The notes beneath the pieces are model-generated. The model did not search any database and was not told where the DNA came from. It saw only the letters and a list, made by a program, of their open reading frames with translations. A DNA stretch of 64,000 nucleotides from the NCBI RefSeq assembly GCF_000771875.1, contig NZ_JPXX01000005.1, positions 1 to 64,000 of the forward strand. The letters run 5' to 3'. Position numbers and translations under genes: made by a program. Shown in pieces: positions 60,984 to 64,000 of this stretch. The stretch's first letter is position 1, and each line of letters opens with the position of its first letter. This DNA comes from Gallibacterium genomosp. 1. Lineage in GTDB: Bacteria > Pseudomonadota > Gammaproteobacteria > Enterobacterales > Pasteurellaceae.

Positions 60984-61020
60984 TATATAAAAAGGTTTAC
61001 AATGTAATCTATTTTTTACA
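60984..61020 (-). promoter_or_regulatory. Adjacent TyrR boxes before the tyrP-like gene
   Basis: TGTAAT-N6-TTTACA (61003-61020) matches the TyrR consensus TGTAAA-N6-TTTACA with one mismatch. A weaker box, TATATA-N6-TTTACA (60984-61001), lies 1 bp away, the same strong/weak adjacent arrangement as at E. coli tyrP. The boxes are 38-75 bp upstream of the start. Confidence 0.7.
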
Positions 61021-61188
61021 GTTTCCGATTTTCATTGTTTTAATAGCTTATTTTTTATTCTGTTTGTAACAAATATCGGGACGAAACGAGTGAAAAGAAT
61101 GATGTGATTTGCCTGTTCATCATTATGATTATTCGTTAGAATAAGCAGATTTTTCAGTTCAAGTTATAACATTTATAAAAGGTGAATG

Positions 61189-62271
61189 ATGAAAGCCTCT
61201 ATTATCAGTAAATTAGAAACATTAGATGAGCGTTATGAAGAGTTACAGGCGTTGCTTGGCGACCCTTCAGTAATCAATGATCAGGAGAAATTCAGAGCAT
61301 ATTCAAAAGAGTATTCACAATTGGAAGAGGTGGTGAAATGTTTTGCTCGCTGGAAACAGCTTAATAGTGATTTGCAAGAGGCACAAATTCTACTTGATGA
61401 CCCGAGTATGAAAGAGATGGCGGAAGAAGAAATTGCACATTGTACTCAAGGCATTGAAGAGAGCGAACAACAGTTACAGATTCTATTGTTACCGAAAGAT
61501 CCGAATGATGAGTATAACTGTTATTTAGAAATTCGTGCTGGGACTGGTGGCGATGAAGCTGGAATTTTTGCTGGTGATTTGTTCAGAATGTACAGCCGTT
61601 ATGCGGAAAGTAAGCGTTGGCGTACGGAGGTGTTGAGTGCGAATGAGAGCGAGCAGGGTGGTTATAAAGAGATTATCGTCAAAATCAGCGGTGAGAATGT
61701 TTATGGTCAATTAAAATTTGAATCCGGTGGTCATCGTGTGCAACGTGTGCCAAAAACTGAATCGCAAGGTCGAATTCATACTTCAGCCTGTACTGTGGCA
61801 GTAATGCCGGAATTGCCGGAATCCGCCTTGCCTGAAATTAATCCAGCCGATTTGCGTATTGATACTTATCGTTCATCCGGTGCCGGAGGACAGCACGTTA
61901 ATACCACCGATTCTGCGGTGCGTATTACTCATATTCCAACCGGTATTGTGGTGGAATGTCAGGATGAACGTTCACAACATAAAAATAAAGCGAAAGCGAT
62001 GTCAGTGTTGGCATCCAGATTAGTGCAGGCGGAAGAGGAGCGTAAAGCCGCAGAGCAAGCGGATACTCGACGTAGTTTGTTAGGATCGGGAGATCGTTCC
62101 GATAAAATTCGTACTTATAACTACCCACAAGGGCGTGTTACCGATCATCGCATCAATTTAACCTTATACCGTTTGGATGAAATTATGAACGGAAAAATTG
62201 ATGACTTAATTCAACCTATTATCACCGAATATCAAGCGGAACAGCTTGCTGCTTTATCTGAAAATGAGTAA
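61189..62271 (+). CDS. prfA: Peptide chain release factor 1 PrfA
   Basis: Recognises UAA and UAG and triggers peptide release. 360 aa from the second of two ATGs (61189), chosen because [19 protein letters not shown] and the length equal E. coli RF1 and AAAGGTGA is better spaced. GGQ motif at residues 233-235 as in E. coli; the codon-recognition loop reads [14 protein letters not shown] (PKT in the usual P-x-T position). Overlaps prmC, which methylates the GGQ glutamine. Confidence 0.97.
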   Translation: MKASIISKLETLDERYEELQALLGDPSVINDQEKFRAYSKEYSQLEEVVKCFARWKQLNSDLQEAQILLDDPSMKEMAEEEIAHCTQGIEESEQQLQILLLPKDPNDEYNCYLEIRAGTGGDEAGIFAGDLFRMYSRYAESKRWRTEVLSANESEQGGYKEIIVKISGENVYGQLKFESGGHRVQRVPKTESQGRIHTSACTVAVMPELPESALPEINPADLRIDTYRSSGAGGQHVNTTDSAVRITHIPTGIVVECQDERSQHKNKAKAMSVLASRLVQAEEERKAAEQADTRRSLLGSGDRSDKIRTYNYPQGRVTDHRINLTLYRLDEIMNGKIDDLIQPIITEYQAEQLAALSENE

Positions 62272-63145
62272 TTCGCACTTGAATTATCAGCAATGGTTGC
62301 GACAGGCGGTTGCACGATTAAGTGCCGCACAGAGTAGCGAGGATGCGAAAATAGATGCAAATGCCTTATTGTGCTTTGTGACAGAGAAAAACAAAGCACA
62401 AATTATGGCATTTGCAGAAACAGGATTAAGTGAAGCACAGCAGCAACGCTTGGAACTGTTGCTGCAACGTCGTCTACAAGGCGAGCCGATCGCCTATATT
62501 CTTGGTGAAAAAGGATTTTGGAGTTTGGATTTATTGGTTTCGCCGGTAACGCTGATTCCAAGAGCCGATACCGAATGTTTGGTGGAAACAGCGTTATCGC
62601 TATTGCAGCACTATTCAAGCGAAGTGGCGTTATCAATTTTAGATTTAGGCACAGGAACTGGGGCGATTGCGCTAGCGTTAGCATCTGAATTAACCCAACA
62701 AAAGCGAGATTATCGCATTATTGGCGTAGATCGTGTGGCAGAATCAGTGCTGTTGGCAAAACAAAATAGGCAACGTAACCATTTAACCAATGTTGAGTTT
62801 ATGCAAAGTGACTGGTTTTCATCCTTGTCAACACAAAAATTTGATTTTATTGTCAGTAATCCACCTTATATTGCCGAAAATGATCCTCATCTTAAACAAG
62901 GGGATGTGCGTTTTGAGCCGTTATCCGCACTGGTAGCAAAAAAGGAAGGATTAGCGGATATTGAACGAATTATTGAGCAAGCAACTGCCTTTATGAATAC
63001 CGGCGGATATTTGTTGATTGAGCACGGTTGGCAGCAGGCGGATGCAGTGCAGGCACTGTTTAAACGTTATAATTGGTGTGCAGTAAAAACCGTTTTAGAT
63101 TATGGTGGCAATCAGCGTGTCACCTATGCAAAGTGGGATAGGTAG
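62264..63145 (+). CDS. prmC: Release factor glutamine methyltransferase PrmC
   Basis: SAM-dependent enzyme that methylates the GGQ glutamine of RF1 and RF2. 293 aa from [16 protein letters not shown], the start (62264) overlapping the prfA stop by 8 bp. SAM motif [15 protein letters not shown] near residue 125 and catalytic NPPY at residues 199-202. The upstream ATG-like start at 62246 lies inside prfA and is less likely. Followed by sirB1 with a 1-bp gap. Confidence 0.96.
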   Translation: MSNSHLNYQQWLRQAVARLSAAQSSEDAKIDANALLCFVTEKNKAQIMAFAETGLSEAQQQRLELLLQRRLQGEPIAYILGEKGFWSLDLLVSPVTLIPRADTECLVETALSLLQHYSSEVALSILDLGTGTGAIALALASELTQQKRDYRIIGVDRVAESVLLAKQNRQRNHLTNVEFMQSDWFSSLSTQKFDFIVSNPPYIAENDPHLKQGDVRFEPLSALVAKKEGLADIERIIEQATAFMNTGGYLLIEHGWQQADAVQALFKRYNWCAVKTVLDYGGNQRVTYAKWDR

Positions 63146-63146
63146 T

Positions 63147-63989
63147 ATGGAAAAAAATAGAATAATAGATAATGATGAGGCGCTTAGAATCGCTTTAGAA
63201 AGAGAAAAAGCAGGGAAATATTTATTAAATCAACTTATCTCTTTTAACCAAATTATTGATGCCGATTTCAAGAAAAGCAGTATCTATTCCAGATTAGGGC
63301 ATTTGATTCGTGAATTTGGCAAATTTATTGAAGGGGAAACAGATGTCAAAATGCGAGTACATCTGTTGCTTCAGTTTTTCTATGGAGAAAAAGGCTTTTT
63401 TTGTGATCGTGAAACCTATTTTCACGCCTCCAATCTGATGTTGCCTCACGTCTTTGCCACCAAAGAGGGAACGCCGGCAGTGTTAGGGTCAATATTACTT
63501 TTTATTGCCGCTAATTTTCATTTGCCGATACGTGGTGTGAATTTCCCAACACAATTTTTATTGCGGGTGGATGTGGATGATGAAGTTGCTTTTATCGACC
63601 CTTGGAACGGTAAATATGTTTCTCAGGAAACCATTCAAACGTGGTTGGAAGGCTATCTTGGCTTTGGCACACCGTTATCGGAAGAGTATGTTGGTGTAGG
63701 TGATTTAATTGATTTGGAAGATAGAATGTATCAAGTGCTAAAAAGCGCTTTAATTCGGGAAGGACGTAATGAACAGGCGTTAGCGTTGATTGAACATCGT
63801 TTATCGGAAACGCCAGATGATCCTTATGAAATTCGAGATCGAGGGGTGGTTTATGGCAATATGGAATGTTTTCATTTGGCAGTTCCAGATTTAACCTATT
63901 TTATTGAGCAGTGTCCGCAAGATCCGGTAGCTCCGTTAATCAGATTACAATTACAGGATTTAAAACATATTCCTTATTCATTTCAATAA
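63147..63989 (+). CDS. sirB1: SirB1 family protein (transglutaminase-like N-terminal, TPR C-terminal)
   Basis: 280 aa from the ATG at 63147, 1 bp after the prmC stop. N-terminal transglutaminase-like domain (about 30-180) with GEKGFFCDRETYFHASNLMLPHV; C-terminal TPR region (about 205-270) with ALALIEHRLSETPDDPYEIRDRGVVY. Family of unknown function found in the prfA-prmC-sirB cluster. The usual catalytic Cys position appears as Cys in FFCDRE, though catalysis is unproved. Ends 11 bp before the window end. Confidence 0.93.
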   Translation: MEKNRIIDNDEALRIALEREKAGKYLLNQLISFNQIIDADFKKSSIYSRLGHLIREFGKFIEGETDVKMRVHLLLQFFYGEKGFFCDRETYFHASNLMLPHVFATKEGTPAVLGSILLFIAANFHLPIRGVNFPTQFLLRVDVDDEVAFIDPWNGKYVSQETIQTWLEGYLGFGTPLSEEYVGVGDLIDLEDRMYQVLKSALIREGRNEQALALIEHRLSETPDDPYEIRDRGVVYGNMECFHLAVPDLTYFIEQCPQDPVAPLIRLQLQDLKHIPYSFQ

Positions 63990-64000
63990 GTTATAGGAAA

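Overview
The window is a gene-dense stretch of chromosome from a low-GC gammaproteobacterium of the family Pasteurellaceae (Haemophilus/Actinobacillus relatives). The assignment rests on a P2-like trimeric porin, a fused SiaT-type sialic-acid TRAP permease and SiaP very close to the Haemophilus proteins, a NarP regulator, a lysine-riboswitch-controlled lysC, a small Pasteurellaceae-type 54-residue protein, and many gene orders shared with Enterobacterales (serB/smp, lptFG/pepA, aceEF-lpdA, nrdR-ribD, holD-rimI, cyaA/hemCDXY, prfA-prmC-sirB1). I cannot name the species. No rRNA, tRNA, CRISPR array or intact insertion sequence was seen.

Layout. 1-2005: 3' part of a porin and a DUF1778/GNAT toxin-antitoxin pair. 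2060-12966: ligA, a 54-aa small protein, yajQ and serB; smp; lptFG divergent from pepA; an MsrA-MsrB fusion and rimO. 13338-19440: pyruvate dehydrogenase complex aceE-aceF-lpdA. 19611-29319: lon (with a heat-shock promoter), ppiD, bioA, hrpA. 29430-34848: nrdR-ribD, rimI/holD, folE, and thrS with a tRNA-mimicking leader. 34956-37242: csdE-csdA and a secreted thermonuclease. 37322-41388: yohJK and the sialic acid TRAP transporter. 41621-46455: lysC with its lysine riboswitch, bioD, ompW, a DUF488 gene and a secreted protein with a long low-complexity tail. 46591-54602: narP, cyaA, hemCDXY. 54713-59652: a type III restriction-modification system whose mod gene is interrupted by a 12-G tract. 59737-63989: TyrP-like permease, prfA, prmC, sirB1.

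How parts work together. Core metabolism (PDH, biotin, riboflavin, folate, haem, lysine) sits among envelope functions (LptFG export of LPS, PpiD, OmpW, porin). Several cis-regulatory elements can be read directly: a sigma-32 promoter before lon; CRP sites at yohJ and siaP; two FNR boxes before ompW; adjacent TyrR boxes before the tyrosine permease; PdhR-like and ArcA-like boxes before aceE; a lysine riboswitch with a visible Shine-Dalgarno-sequestering arm; and a thrS leader whose hairpin loop carries the threonine anticodon CGU.

The most notable locus is the type III R-M system. The mod reading frame is OFF in this sequence (G12) and would be restored by G10 or G13, the signature of a phase-variable methyltransferase (a candidate phasevarion). 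A second pure G/C tract (10 bp) lies between cyaA and narP. A solitary IS200/IS605-type end (resembling the 3' end of a TnpB guide RNA) lies after thrS.
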